Source: an uncultured Methanomicrobiales archaeon (GTDB lineage Archaea; Halobacteriota; Methanomicrobia; Methanomicrobiales; Methanospirillaceae). From it: a stretch of DNA of 61,371 nt. Shown piece by piece: positions 15,941-25,539 of this stretch; within the stretch, counting starts at the first letter, position 1; each line of letters opens with the position of its first letter. The notes under the pieces were generated by a model. The model was given only the letters and a program-made list of their open reading frames with translations, was not told the origin of the DNA and did no database searches. The stretch is from NCBI GenBank assembly GCA_903926075.1, contig CAIYHQ010000069.1, positions 1 to 61,371 of the forward strand. The letters are read 5' to 3'. The translations under genes were made by a program, and so were the position numbers.

Positions 15941-18033
15941 TGATTGCTCTGTATAGCGGGCCTCTGGTAAATTTCTACGTTATTACGGTTAAAAACGCGC
16001 ACAAGATCCGGATAGGCATCGCTGACATTGTATTTAGACCTTTCATTTTCACCTATAAAGAGGTGTGAAATCCCATATTTTTCCATGAGGAATGATGTCA
16101 TCGAAGGGTCTTCATACATAGTCTGGACATCGTTAAGACGTTCCCCGTACCAGTTGTTATCATCACCCCTCCATTGGACTTCGTGGCCTGACTCCCCAAG
16201 GATCGTGGGTATGCCTGTAAGTGAAGATACACGGGAGAAGTATGAGTAATCGTCCCCAATGGCCTCAGCTACGCCGGTTACATTATTTTGTGATTTAAGG
16301 AACAGAATCCCTTCATAATCTTCAGGATGGGTATATGACAGGTAATAGATCCCGTCCAGAGTCGGGTGACCGACCGAGGTCTTTTCTGGAGAAAATACTG
16401 GAGATATTATTAGTCCCAGGGCAACAATGCAGATGATTATTTTTACTATCCTGGGAGAGATGTTGAGAGGTTTTATACGATTTGAAAGCATCTCGCCAAT
16501 AAATATAAAACAGGATATTCCAAGGAGTACCCAGGCTGCATAATAAAACTTGAAAATCGTGTTCATCTTGTAATATGAATCTCCGAATGAATCTTTGAGA
16601 TAGAAAAACTCACAGAAAAGCAATACCGCGAGTCCAAAGAATGCAAGAAGTCCGGTAACGGTCCGACCTCTCTTCACCGGGAGGTAGAGAATAGGAAGGA
16701 GAATAATTGCTGCAGAGAACCTCTGAAGAAGTAAAAAGGGCAGAATAATAATAGCAATGTATGGGCGCCTGATTATGTCTTTTAACAGGTATATAACCAG
16801 AATTGCTATAAAAAATCCGTTTACGAGCAAAAATTGTTCTGGTGCGGTTGGGCTTTGTACAGGAAATACTCCTTTAAGTTCAATCCCTTCGATCTGGAGA
16901 TAGTAAGGGAAAAAGAGGAGTACTGCAGTAACTGGAACAATTATTCCCAATATCAGGAAGTCCTTCCAGTTTTCACGGATTTTTCGTGATATATTCCTTA
17001 TATGGCCCTTAACCTTTCCCTCATTATGCTGGGAATCATCAGGTTTAAGTTGTCTCCATGCTATCACTATGGCAGTGATAACTGTAATTGGGCCAAATAT
17101 GAGGGCGTCCCATGTATTCATGAGTCCCATTGTCCCAAGTGAAATGACTACCAGAAGTGAAATTATATATTTATCTCTTTTTATGCAATTTTCCCATTTG
17201 AGGTATGTGTAAACGAGTAGTGCTATCAGAAAAGTTGTATTAAACAGTCCTATAACATGGGGATGGACATCACCCCAGAGAAATGAAAAGAGAGGAAATT
17301 CATGGATAGTATCCGTAATGGTTCTCGTACTGTCCCACATAACTGATCCCCAGGGTTTACCCTTGATAATATTTACAATAAAAGCAGGATTTACGAGGAG
17401 AAGCGTGAGTATGGGTAAGTACCGAAACCGTTGTAGAAGAAAGTGACCAATTAAGAACAGGTTAACAGCTGTAAGGCCAAAGATAGTGGGAAGTGAAAGA
17501 TTAAAAACCACCTGGGATGGAACACCGCTAACGATACCCAGCATTCCGAGGAGCCAGTAACCAAGGTAATAATAGACATTCAGATGTCCCCCGATAAACC
17601 ATGGATCAACAGGAGGAGCGACCGGTGTTCTCATAATCGACGCAAGAAAAGCATGGTCCATAAACTTCTCTGCAAAGTCGATCGGAGGGTTTTCATATTT
17701 GAAGACAAGAAGTGCAGTAAAAAATACGAGGAATACAAAAATCCATTTACCATAACCAGCTATATCTTCCCTTTTGTATTCTCCTCTCAATATATTCAGG
17801 ATAAAAAGAATTACAAATGGAACCAGGGCCAAAATAACAGGATAACCTATTGTTCCAAGGTACCAGGAGATTATGGCAAAGATAAGGAGCGATGCAGAAC
17901 CTGAAACCGGGAAAGCATACTCCTTCATGGTCTTTTTTAACCATGGAGTGAGTGATATAGTAAGAAATCCAATTATTCCAAGCCACACTGCGGCCATTAC
18001 AACATAATCACTGACGATTGCCATCCTCACCAT
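15937..18033 (-). CDS. DUF2298 / YYY-family polytopic membrane protein
   Basis: A 698-residue membrane protein with roughly fourteen hydrophobic segments and a C-terminal soluble part from about residue 575. The NVYYYLGYWLLG motif near residue 150 is the triple-tyrosine signature of the Chlor_Arch_YYY/DUF2298 family, which resembles membrane glycosyltransferases that use lipid-linked sugars. An acidic stretch (PWFIGG, then HLNVYYY) precedes that segment. It is the last gene of a four-gene overlapping operon with a GT2 enzyme and a flippase-like protein, which supports a role in surface glycan or glycolipid assembly. Activity is inferred. Confidence 0.82.
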   Translation of the reverse strand: MVRMAIVSDYVVMAAVWLGIIGFLTISLTPWLKKTMKEYAFPVSGSASLLIFAIISWYLGTIGYPVILALVPFVILFILNILRGEYKREDIAGYGKWIFVFLVFFTALLVFKYENPPIDFAEKFMDHAFLASIMRTPVAPPVDPWFIGGHLNVYYYLGYWLLGMLGIVSGVPSQVVFNLSLPTIFGLTAVNLFLIGHFLLQRFRYLPILTLLLVNPAFIVNIIKGKPWGSVMWDSTRTITDTIHEFPLFSFLWGDVHPHVIGLFNTTFLIALLVYTYLKWENCIKRDKYIISLLVVISLGTMGLMNTWDALIFGPITVITAIVIAWRQLKPDDSQHNEGKVKGHIRNISRKIRENWKDFLILGIIVPVTAVLLFFPYYLQIEGIELKGVFPVQSPTAPEQFLLVNGFFIAILVIYLLKDIIRRPYIAIIILPFLLLQRFSAAIILLPILYLPVKRGRTVTGLLAFFGLAVLLFCEFFYLKDSFGDSYYKMNTIFKFYYAAWVLLGISCFIFIGEMLSNRIKPLNISPRIVKIIICIVALGLIISPVFSPEKTSVGHPTLDGIYYLSYTHPEDYEGILFLKSQNNVTGVAEAIGDDYSYFSRVSSLTGIPTILGESGHEVQWRGDDNNWYGERLNDVQTMYEDPSMTSFLMEKYGISHLFIGENERSKYNVSDAYPDLVRVFNRNNVEIYQRPAIQSNQ

Positions 18034-18982
18034 CCTCCATTTTACGGCTTATTGTGCTGCTTATCAGCTCCGGAATCCAGTCTCTGAAGAAATAAATTCC
18101 AATAATTCCACCCGCAGCGGTCACCAGGTTCTTAATGAGATGGTCTGTAACTGCAATAAGAGTTGCTGCAGCCGGGCTAATACCTGCAAGTCCGAATGTT
18201 GTGGATAGCATAAACTCATACGGGCCTATACCCCCGGGTGTTATCGGTATTGCTTTCACTAGGTTTGCAATAACAATACCGAGAAGAATCAACATGAATG
18301 GAATAGTGGTGTTAAACATAAAAACCACCATCTGACAGGCTAATGTTTCAAGAATCCAGATTATAATTGAGGAAACACCTAGAATGATAATTGCACGAAC
18401 TGACAGGGATGCTTCCCTGACTTCATTGAGGAGATTGAGGATTATTTTAAGGTATCTGTTTTCTGAAGACATTTTTCTTATAACGATAAGGAAAATAAAG
18501 AAAATTACTCCGGCTACAAGGGTGAAAGTAATCATTTCAATAAACCAGGCAGGGACATTCAACACATAAAAAAGTGAAACAAGCCCAAGAACCGCTATAC
18601 AAACGACATCAAATACCCTCTCTACCACAAGCGAGGACAGTCCCTCTGATATCGTTGCATTATATTCATGCTTGAGAATAAATACTCTTACGAGGTCTCC
18701 AAGACGTGCCGGAACTAAGAGGTTCACGGTCTGGCTGATGACAATACATGCCGTAGAGAAAGCGAGAGTAATTTTTATATCAAGACCCGAAAGAATATGC
18801 TGGTACCTGAATCCTCTCACCCACCATGATAGGATACAGAATATGAGAGCCGGAATAAGCCAGACTGGATCTGCTGTTTTGAGCCTCTCGATAAGCTCTC
18901 CCCATACAGGGACAAGCATATAGAGAAAAATTGCTAATGCTATAAGTACCGAGAGAATAATCCCGCTAATCTTTCGATACAT
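18008..18982 (-). CDS. UPF0104 / LPG-synthase-TM (AglD-like) flippase-type membrane protein
   Basis: A 324-residue protein with about eight membrane helices of the lysylphosphatidylglycerol synthase transmembrane family (PF03706). Recognisable segments are WWVRGFRYQHIL, VNLLVPARLGDLVRVFILK, ITPGGIGPYEFMLS and AVTDHLIKNLV. In archaea this domain forms the C-terminal half of AglD-type glycosyltransferases or stands alone beside them, probably helping move polyisoprenyl-linked sugars. It overlaps GT2 by 17 nt and DUF2298 by 26 nt. Confidence 0.85.
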   Translation of the reverse strand: MYRKISGIILSVLIALAIFLYMLVPVWGELIERLKTADPVWLIPALIFCILSWWVRGFRYQHILSGLDIKITLAFSTACIVISQTVNLLVPARLGDLVRVFILKHEYNATISEGLSSLVVERVFDVVCIAVLGLVSLFYVLNVPAWFIEMITFTLVAGVIFFIFLIVIRKMSSENRYLKIILNLLNEVREASLSVRAIIILGVSSIIIWILETLACQMVVFMFNTTIPFMLILLGIVIANLVKAIPITPGGIGPYEFMLSTTFGLAGISPAAATLIAVTDHLIKNLVTAAGGIIGIYFFRDWIPELISSTISRKMEDGEDGNRQ

Positions 18983-19691
18983 TCAGCTGCCACCATAATC
19001 TGAAAACAGATCTACCCATTGAGAGAACATCGTTTCTACGGACAGTTGTCCCAGCCCCCTGTCGCCAGAGAACGGGAAATTCTTTTATTTTATATGAGTT
19101 TTTAACACCTCTCACAAGAACCTCAGTGTCCCAGAACCAGTGTGTTGCCCTGATCTTTGGAATTAGTGCGAGAATTTTCTCCCGGTTAAATCCTTTAAAT
19201 CCACATTGATGGTCAAAAAGAGGACTTCCGAGGACTGTTCTCACTAGAAAGTTATAACCTCTGCTTGCGATTTCACGGCTTAAACCCCGCTCAATGTCAC
19301 TTGAAGGCATGAGCCGTGAGCCGGTAGACATATCAAAACCTTCTTCAATAGAATTAATAAGTTCAGGAAGATGCTTTAGATCAGTAGCCAGGTCAACATC
19401 ATAATAACATACAGTTGACCCTTTTGCATATGCAAAAGCTCGGTTTAAAGCCTTTCCTCGTCCCAGACGTTCATCGCTGTGAAACAGAATGACCCTTGAA
19501 TCTTTTTTTGAGTACTCTCTTACGAACTCAGCACTGCCATCTGTACTGCCGTCTTCAGCTATTATCAGTTCAAAACCCGGGGTTATTGCATTTAATGCGT
19601 CAATTGAACGCGGGATTGCTGCGGCAAGACCGTTCTTATCATTATAAACCGGAATAACGGCTGAAACCCTGATTTCACTCAAATTTTTCAC
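18966..19691 (-). CDS. Family 2 glycosyltransferase (dolichyl-phosphate sugar synthase-like)
   Basis: About 241 residues from the GTG at 19691 (an in-frame TTG lies one codon earlier). GT-A fold motifs: VSAVIPVYNDKNGL, IIAEDGSTDGS, the DXD-type metal site in CYYDVDLATDL, and a C-terminal H..FWDTEVLVR segment. This is the polyprenyl-phosphate hexose synthase (DPM1/AglD) type. With the flippase-like protein next to it, it reconstitutes as two genes what AglD encodes as one. Cytosolic, probably membrane-associated. Confidence 0.88.
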   Translation of the reverse strand: MKNLSEIRVSAVIPVYNDKNGLAAAIPRSIDALNAITPGFELIIAEDGSTDGSAEFVREYSKKDSRVILFHSDERLGRGKALNRAFAYAKGSTVCYYDVDLATDLKHLPELINSIEEGFDMSTGSRLMPSSDIERGLSREIASRGYNFLVRTVLGSPLFDHQCGFKGFNREKILALIPKIRATHWFWDTEVLVRGVKNSYKIKEFPVLWRQGAGTTVRRNDVLSMGRSVFRLWWQLNVSKD

Positions 19692-20913
19692 CAAAACACT
19701 TCATCTTTTCTGCAACTTCCTGCCCTGCAACAATGGAACCTTCCATACTTCGCTCAGGATAATTCGGGGGGCTGAACATTCCTGCAATAAAATACCCTTT
19801 CTGTTCGTACTTTGGTATAAGTTCCCTGTAACGGACAGTATAAACAGGTCCGGCCCAGGGGTCTACTGCCATTTTATCCCACAGAATTGCGTCTGAAGGA
19901 AGTTTGAACCTTTTCAAAAGATCACGTTTCATATCCTCTCTCTTGTCTTTTGGTGTCTGGCCTGAGAAATATGATGCGAGATACACGATATGTTCTCCAT
20001 ATCTTTTAAAAGGTACAAAATTAGTATGTGCGATTAGAGCACCGTAAGGTGCCTTATCTGCCATATTCACCCAATATATCCCATTTGCAATATCCCTGTC
20101 AAGTCCAAGGGTCATGCAGGCAGCACCCTGGTACGGTGTATCAGGAAGTGCTTCACCACTTAACCTCGTAAATTCCCGGGGTGGGATTGTTGAGAGGATA
20201 GTATCATATAAAGTCCCATTAACCTCCCAACTGGAACCTGATCGTTTTATTGTTGAAACCGGACTTGATAATTTAATTTCACATCCGCTTTTACGGAGTT
20301 CACCCTCCATTCCATCAATTAATTTTGAAAAACCGCCTTTGATATAACCTAGCCGTTCTCCTTCCAGACCTCTGTCTGAACGTATTGCTATTCTGCTCAT
20401 GAGCCAGGCAGCAGAGACCGAGTCTTTGTTCTCTCCAAATTTACTCGTTAACAGAGGCAGAAAAAAGTCATTGTATGCCCTTTCACCCACCTTGTTAATA
20501 ATATAGTCCCTTGCACTTATCCCATCCAGTCTCACAGTATCTACTTTTTTTGAACGGAATGAGAGAAGTCCGATTCGCAGTTTATCAAAAAAAGTCAGGT
20601 AGGGATATTTAAGTATTTCTGGAGGAGACGTTAATGGAAATGTAACACCGTTTTTATGATAGCCGGTTGTCCCTTTAAGCCATTCAAGATCTTTTGTAAG
20701 ATCTAATTTTGAAAGTAAGGAAAATAAATTATTATCCCCCTGAAAACAATGGTGATAAAATCGTTCTATTGTTGTACCTTTACTTAGTGTGTATGATGAA
20801 AGGCAACCCCCTGAAAATGGGAGCTTTTCGTATATATCCACATCGTGGGCACGTGTAAGTTCGAGTGCGGCACTGAGCCCTGTAAGACCACCGCCTGCAA
20901 TACAAATCTTCAT
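19675..20913 (-). CDS. FAD-dependent oxidoreductase (protoporphyrinogen oxidase/amine oxidase-like)
   Basis: A 412-residue flavoprotein. The N-terminal dinucleotide-binding motif is MKICIAGGGLTGLSAALEL with the acidic strand end VDIYEK; a C-terminal FAD-contact segment reads YFIAGMFSPPNYPERSMEGS. The fold is that of the protoporphyrinogen oxidase/phytoene desaturase group. It leads the four-gene operon, so it may reduce or oxidise a polyisoprenoid or sugar precursor there. The substrate is unknown; haem synthesis is unlikely by context. Confidence 0.85.
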   Translation of the reverse strand: MKICIAGGGLTGLSAALELTRAHDVDIYEKLPFSGGCLSSYTLSKGTTIERFYHHCFQGDNNLFSLLSKLDLTKDLEWLKGTTGYHKNGVTFPLTSPPEILKYPYLTFFDKLRIGLLSFRSKKVDTVRLDGISARDYIINKVGERAYNDFFLPLLTSKFGENKDSVSAAWLMSRIAIRSDRGLEGERLGYIKGGFSKLIDGMEGELRKSGCEIKLSSPVSTIKRSGSSWEVNGTLYDTILSTIPPREFTRLSGEALPDTPYQGAACMTLGLDRDIANGIYWVNMADKAPYGALIAHTNFVPFKRYGEHIVYLASYFSGQTPKDKREDMKRDLLKRFKLPSDAILWDKMAVDPWAGPVYTVRYRELIPKYEQKGYFIAGMFSPPNYPERSMEGSIVAGQEVAEKMKCFGEKFE

Positions 20914-21135
20914 AAAGAAATCTTCTGTACTTTGGGGTGCATATTCTGAAAAACCCTTTCATAGCTAAACACGCGGGGTTAAGTTTTTGCCTTCAATTTG
21001 GTATTTGTTCTCTTTCAAAAATTTTGTTCAGATGTTTTTTCAACAGTATAAGAAGGTATTTGAATCCATGAAAGAGAACTTAGTATTCAATATTGCACCC
21101 CCTCTCTATAGGACCGGTGCTTAGGGTGTCACCAG

Positions 21136-22299
21136 ATGAAGGTATTTTTCATAGGGTTTGGACAGGCTGGCGGGAAAGTCGTGGACCTTTTTGTTGGCGA
21201 TGACCTGAAGCGTGAGACTCATCACTTCAGAGCATTAGCAGTGAATACTGCACGCACTGATCTTATGGGATTGTCGCACATTGCGATGAAAAACCGTATC
21301 CTGATCGGACAGACAGTTGTGAAAGGGCACGGTGTTGGAACAGATAACGAAACGGGTGCAAGGATTACGGCGGAAGAGATCGATAGCATCATGAGCGCTA
21401 TTGATCATATAGGGACTCATGAAATTGAGGCGTTTGTAGTCATTGCAGGCCTTGGAGGAGGTACTGGTTCAGGAGGAACACCTGTTCTTGTCAGGCATCT
21501 CAAACAGACCTATAAAGAGCCTGTTTATGTGCTTGGAATTGTTCCGGCACCTGAGGAGGGCAGACTTTATTCATATAACGCAGCCCGAAGCCTTGCAACT
21601 ATCGTAAAAGAAGCAGATAATACATTTCTTTTTGATAATAGTGCATGGAAAGCCGAAGGAGAAAGTATTCAGGCTGCATTCCAGAGGCTCAATCTGGAAC
21701 TTGTAAGGCGATTTAATATTCTCTTTCGGTCAGGAGAAGGCAGAGGGCGCGGAGTTGGAGAGATGGTCGTTGACTCCAGTGAGATAATTAACACTCTTAA
21801 GACCGGAGGAATTTCGTCGGTAGGATACGCAAAAAGTGAACTGCCTTTTGAAGAAAAAGGTGTTTTTGGCAACCTGTTTGACCGGTTTTCACAAAAGAAA
21901 GAGAATGATGAAGAACACCTTGTTGGCGAAGACAAGAGTGCCCGGATTATCTCGCTTGTCAGACGTGCTGTTCTTGGAAGGCTGACTCTTCCCTGTGATA
22001 TCACTACTACTGAAAGAGCTCTCGTTCTTATTGCAGGTCCTCCACAGGAACTTGACAGGAAAGGTATTGAGAAGGCAAAAAGCTGGGTAAGTGAAACAAT
22101 TAACGGTGTAGAGGTCCGTGGAGGGGATTATCCTGTCCAAAGTCGCTTTATTGCTGCCGTGGTTCTCCTTGCAAGTGTCAGAAATGCACCACGTATTGAC
22201 GAACTGATTGCAATCGCAAAAGAGATCAAGGAGATGAAAGAAAAGAGAAAAGATGAAGTGGGCATGCTCCTCTCTGACGATGTGGAGCCGCTCTTTTAA
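21136..22299 (+). CDS. cetZ: CetZ-type tubulin/FtsZ superfamily GTPase
   Basis: A 387-residue cytoskeletal GTPase. It has the N-terminal IGFGQAGGKVVD, the tubulin signature loop GLGGGTGSGG (105-114) and VNTARTDL. The T7 catalytic loop reads VVDSSEIINTL (211-221): Asp213 is conserved, while the second acidic position is Glu216 rather than the Asp of FtsZ, as in alpha-tubulin. A charged linker (about 240-260) and a short C-terminal tail follow. CetZ proteins control cell shape in haloarchaea. The next gene, 17 nt downstream, encodes a single-pass surface protein. Confidence 0.9.
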   Translation: MKVFFIGFGQAGGKVVDLFVGDDLKRETHHFRALAVNTARTDLMGLSHIAMKNRILIGQTVVKGHGVGTDNETGARITAEEIDSIMSAIDHIGTHEIEAFVVIAGLGGGTGSGGTPVLVRHLKQTYKEPVYVLGIVPAPEEGRLYSYNAARSLATIVKEADNTFLFDNSAWKAEGESIQAAFQRLNLELVRRFNILFRSGEGRGRGVGEMVVDSSEIINTLKTGGISSVGYAKSELPFEEKGVFGNLFDRFSQKKENDEEHLVGEDKSARIISLVRRAVLGRLTLPCDITTTERALVLIAGPPQELDRKGIEKAKSWVSETINGVEVRGGDYPVQSRFIAAVVLLASVRNAPRIDELIAIAKEIKEMKEKRKDEVGMLLSDDVEPLF

Positions 22300-22316
22300 C
22301 AAAATGAGGTTAATAC

Positions 22317-23489
22317 ATGAAGACTAATTTTAAATTTTTTTTATTGTTCGTGCTTCTTGCAGCTCTCGTAATGTGCGCAGAAGGAACTATAAGTGTCGGG
22401 ACAGTTTCAATAGATCCATCGTCGGGTGATCTGGTCTCGGGTCAGACTCCTGTTTCAGCCTCATTTACTATAAAATGTATTCCGGCAAATGGTGTCACCT
22501 TTCCAAGTGATGATACAATTAAACTTCAGACAGAGATGGCTCAACCCAAATGGTCAATTGTAATTGTCAAAGATGGAATTGCAAACCCTGCAAAAGAAGA
22601 AATAGGTTCGATTGTGCATATAAGTGGATGGGAACTCTCATATCCCGCACGTACGTCAATAGAATTGCAGATCAAGCTTAATGCTGTTGCACCGCAAGTG
22701 ACAGAGGCAGGGAATAAGGTTGTATTCTCAGTCCAGGAGGTTGGCGGAGATGATTCTGGTTCTTCGGGTGAGCCGGTTACAAAGGAAGCTTATGTTGTCA
22801 GTGCTGCCGCAATGGATAAGTCAATTGCAGACTTGAAGGTAAACCTAACTAAGTTCCAGGACGCAATAGACCAGAAGATGAGCCAGGGCTTTGATGTCAC
22901 AGAAGCAAAAAAATCATTCAATCTTGCAAAGACTGCAATTGATAATGCAGACAAATCAGATTCGTTCTCAGTGAAAAAGACAGGGGTCACAACTGCACTT
23001 AAGTACATAAGCGATGGACAGGCTTCGCTTTCAAAAGCTGGATCACTTAAGGATTTGACCGCAGCCCAGAACTCAATAGATAGTCTTGATGCATTAATTG
23101 CAACATTAAAACAGAATAAAAACCTTGCAAATGACGAGAGGCTTGCATCAATTATCGCAACACGTGAAGCTGCAGCTCAGGCACTTACCGCGGCAAAAGA
23201 CGCAAATCAGCAGGGAAATGGTTCAGAATCAGCAAATCAGTTAAAAATAGCCTCTTCGAAAGCTGGAGACGGAATAACCGCAGCAAATGCTTTAAAGAAC
23301 CAGCAGTCACAGGGAGGACCTGTCCTCCCTTCAGTTCCTGCAGACACAGGGAGGATTATCGGACTTATAGTAATGGTTATCATTATTATTGGTGTCGTAA
23401 TATGTGTCGTGGTTGTTATTGCCCTCGCCTACAATAAATTCCGGAGAGGTGGAGGACGGAGAGGTAGGTATTATGACGAACTTGGGTAA
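22317..23489 (+). CDS. Single-pass surface protein coupled to cetZ
   Basis: A 390-residue type I membrane protein of no recognised family. Signal peptide 1-21; a beta-rich ectodomain with cohesin- or Ig-like spacing (about 22-155); an Ala/Lys/Asp-rich helical, probably coiled-coil, region (about 165-325); a Pro-containing linker; a strongly hydrophobic helix (about 347-372); and a short tail FRRGGGRRGRYYDELG facing the cytosol. It starts 17 nt after cetZ with a possible GAGG site, so they are likely one transcript. Context suggests it ties the envelope to CetZ filaments. That role is inference. Confidence 0.7.
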   Translation: MKTNFKFFLLFVLLAALVMCAEGTISVGTVSIDPSSGDLVSGQTPVSASFTIKCIPANGVTFPSDDTIKLQTEMAQPKWSIVIVKDGIANPAKEEIGSIVHISGWELSYPARTSIELQIKLNAVAPQVTEAGNKVVFSVQEVGGDDSGSSGEPVTKEAYVVSAAAMDKSIADLKVNLTKFQDAIDQKMSQGFDVTEAKKSFNLAKTAIDNADKSDSFSVKKTGVTTALKYISDGQASLSKAGSLKDLTAAQNSIDSLDALIATLKQNKNLANDERLASIIATREAAAQALTAAKDANQQGNGSESANQLKIASSKAGDGITAANALKNQQSQGGPVLPSVPADTGRIIGLIVMVIIIIGVVICVVVVIALAYNKFRRGGGRRGRYYDELG

Positions 23490-23613
23490 ATAAAGGCATT
23501 ATAATTTTTTGATACTTTAATATTATCGCGAGAATAGAATTCTTTGTTGTATTTTAAAAATTAATTTATTTGAAAGGAAATTAAAGCTTAACTATTAAAT
23601 TGACAAATTTACC

Positions 23614-24987
23614 ATGGAACTTATTGAGAAAGTTACAATTCCTAAAAAAGAATTATTATTAATATTTTTAATAATTTTTTGCTCTTACAACCTCGTTACG
23701 ATTACATTATTAAGTGGCGATACACAACCTGCAGGACTATTACCTTTCTCTATTCTTTTCGAACAGTCTGTAGTTTTTAATAAATTTGTTAATTTTTATC
23801 CAATTGAAGGAAGTGCAAATTTTGTTGAGAGAAATGGTCAATATGTCTCATTCTTTCCAATTGTAACCCCAGTGCTAGTGGTTCCTCTATATGTTCCTGA
23901 AGCGCTTCTTATGGGTTTTGGTTATGTTCCGTTTGCACCTCCTTTTATTGGATTTATGAATAAATACTGTGCCGGATTTATAACCGCATTAGGAGCTACA
24001 ATTCTTTATTATACTTTATTTCATTTATTTGGGCGTAAAGTCTCCCTGATTCTTCTATTTATATACGCTTTTTGTACTTCGGCATGGTCAATATTCAGCC
24101 AGGCATTATGGCAACATGGTACTGGTGCTTTATTATTATCTGGGATAATCGCACTAATTTTCCTTAACGAACGTGAAAATAAAAGATATTACATCATAAT
24201 ATTAGGTTGCTTTTCTGGATTATTCATAATGAACCGAATTTCCGATTCGATTCTTTTAATTCCCTGTATTATTTTTATTTTAAAATATTATAGGAAGCAG
24301 ATATTGTACTATGTAATTCCTTTAATTCTAACCGCCTCACCGTTTTTAGTATATAACTATACATTTTTTAATTCTATTTTAGGAGGTTATAACAGTGAGT
24401 TACAGTTGTTTACTATAAATCAAAACATTTTAATACATTTTTTTGGACTATTATTCTCTCCAAATCGAGGACTTTTTGTTTACACCCCCATTCTCTTTTT
24501 TTCAATAATTGGTTATTATTTTCTATGGAAAGAAAAAAATAAAAAATTCGATAATTTTCTTCTTTGGTTTGGTCCTGTAATAATTTTGGATATATTGATC
24601 TATAGTTCATTTACAGATTGGATAGGGGGTTGGAGTTACGGGCCCAGGTATCTTTCAGGTTTTTTACCTGTATTTGTGATATACCTGGGAATATCTATTA
24701 ATAAGATATTAAAATCAAAAACGAATTTGTTGTATTTTCTCATAATGGTCCTCCTCGGAATTACCATAGTATTATCTTTTTTTATTCATCTTACGGGAGC
24801 ATTTTTCTATCCATATAGTGACTGGAACAACAGTGGTTATGATGCCTGGTCATTTGGAATTGAAAAATCCCAGATAATTACATCTTTTATAGAAGGATCA
24901 CAGCGAGTTGATTCATTAGGCCTTTTTATTTATCCTCCATTTAGTATATTATTCTATGATAAAAATTTCCATAAGATTCCCCCTTAA
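23614..24987 (+). CDS. Polytopic membrane protein, possible GT-C/ArnT-like enzyme
   Basis: A 457-residue protein with about ten to twelve hydrophobic helices. Its long first extracytoplasmic loop (about 30-95) is followed by closely spaced helices, as in GT-C mannosyl/arabinosyl transferases. Segments such as NRISDSILLIPC and FSPNRGLFVYTPILF recall undefined bacterial and archaeal glycosyltransferase-like membrane proteins. The gene is clearly more AT-rich than cetZ upstream, with many ATT/TTA codons and an AT-rich leader, which suggests transfer or weak codon selection. Function is not proven. Confidence 0.6.
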   Translation: MELIEKVTIPKKELLLIFLIIFCSYNLVTITLLSGDTQPAGLLPFSILFEQSVVFNKFVNFYPIEGSANFVERNGQYVSFFPIVTPVLVVPLYVPEALLMGFGYVPFAPPFIGFMNKYCAGFITALGATILYYTLFHLFGRKVSLILLFIYAFCTSAWSIFSQALWQHGTGALLLSGIIALIFLNERENKRYYIIILGCFSGLFIMNRISDSILLIPCIIFILKYYRKQILYYVIPLILTASPFLVYNYTFFNSILGGYNSELQLFTINQNILIHFFGLLFSPNRGLFVYTPILFFSIIGYYFLWKEKNKKFDNFLLWFGPVIILDILIYSSFTDWIGGWSYGPRYLSGFLPVFVIYLGISINKILKSKTNLLYFLIMVLLGITIVLSFFIHLTGAFFYPYSDWNNSGYDAWSFGIEKSQIITSFIEGSQRVDSLGLFIYPPFSILFYDKNFHKIPP

Positions 24988-25014
24988 TTTGGATATTTAT
25001 ACGACGAATTTTAA

Positions 25015-25062
25015 ATTAAATAATAATTAAATTAAAATAAAAAAAAGGAAGGTGCTCACTTT
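25015..25062 (-). terminator. T-rich terminator after tandem rubredoxin
   Basis: On the minus strand a run of about eight T followed by further T-rich sequence lies some 15-40 nt past the rubredoxin stop, consistent with archaeal termination. Confidence 0.45.
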
Positions 25063-25446
25063 TTAAACCATCAAAGGTTCAAACCCTGCCTTTGTTACCT
25101 TCCCAAATTCAAGGTTAATTTTTGGGTCGATGCGGCAAACCGGGCAGATGTAATCATCAGGCAGGTCCTCGAAAGCGGTTCCTGCTTTTATTCCTCTGTG
25201 TGGTTCTCCGCGTACCTTGTCATAAACATATCCACAGACTGAACAGATATATCTTGTAGGCACCCATTCTTCAAATCCCCATTTTCCTATCTTGCCTTTA
25301 CCCTCCATACCGCAAATCGGGCAGATATATGTTTCAGGCAGGTCTTCAAATTCGGTTCCTGCTGGAATTCCATTGTGGGGTTCACCCCTTAAAGGAGAAT
25401 AGATATATCCGCAGATTTTACATCGGAAACGGTTTACGTTTGTCAT
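25063..25446 (-). CDS. Tandem two-domain rubredoxin
   Basis: About 127 residues from the ATG at 25446, preceded by an AGGGA site; the TTG-initiated longer frame is unlikely. It contains two complete rubredoxin domains: [19 protein letters not shown] with CPICG, then [19 protein letters not shown] with CPVC. Both keep [18 protein letters not shown] before the second Cys pair. Each binds one Fe(Cys)4 and carries single electrons, often to oxygen- or superoxide-detoxifying enzymes. No partner oxidase is adjacent. Confidence 0.93.
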   Translation of the reverse strand: MTNVNRFRCKICGYIYSPLRGEPHNGIPAGTEFEDLPETYICPICGMEGKGKIGKWGFEEWVPTRYICSVCGYVYDKVRGEPHRGIKAGTAFEDLPDDYICPVCRIDPKINLEFGKVTKAGFEPLMV

Positions 25447-25539
25447 GTTCAACAAGTCCCTGCAAAATAATGATTTACGTTAACTTGGATAAAGATATTG
25501 ATAGGTGCATAAAATTCTGCCTAATGTTTTCTAAACAAG

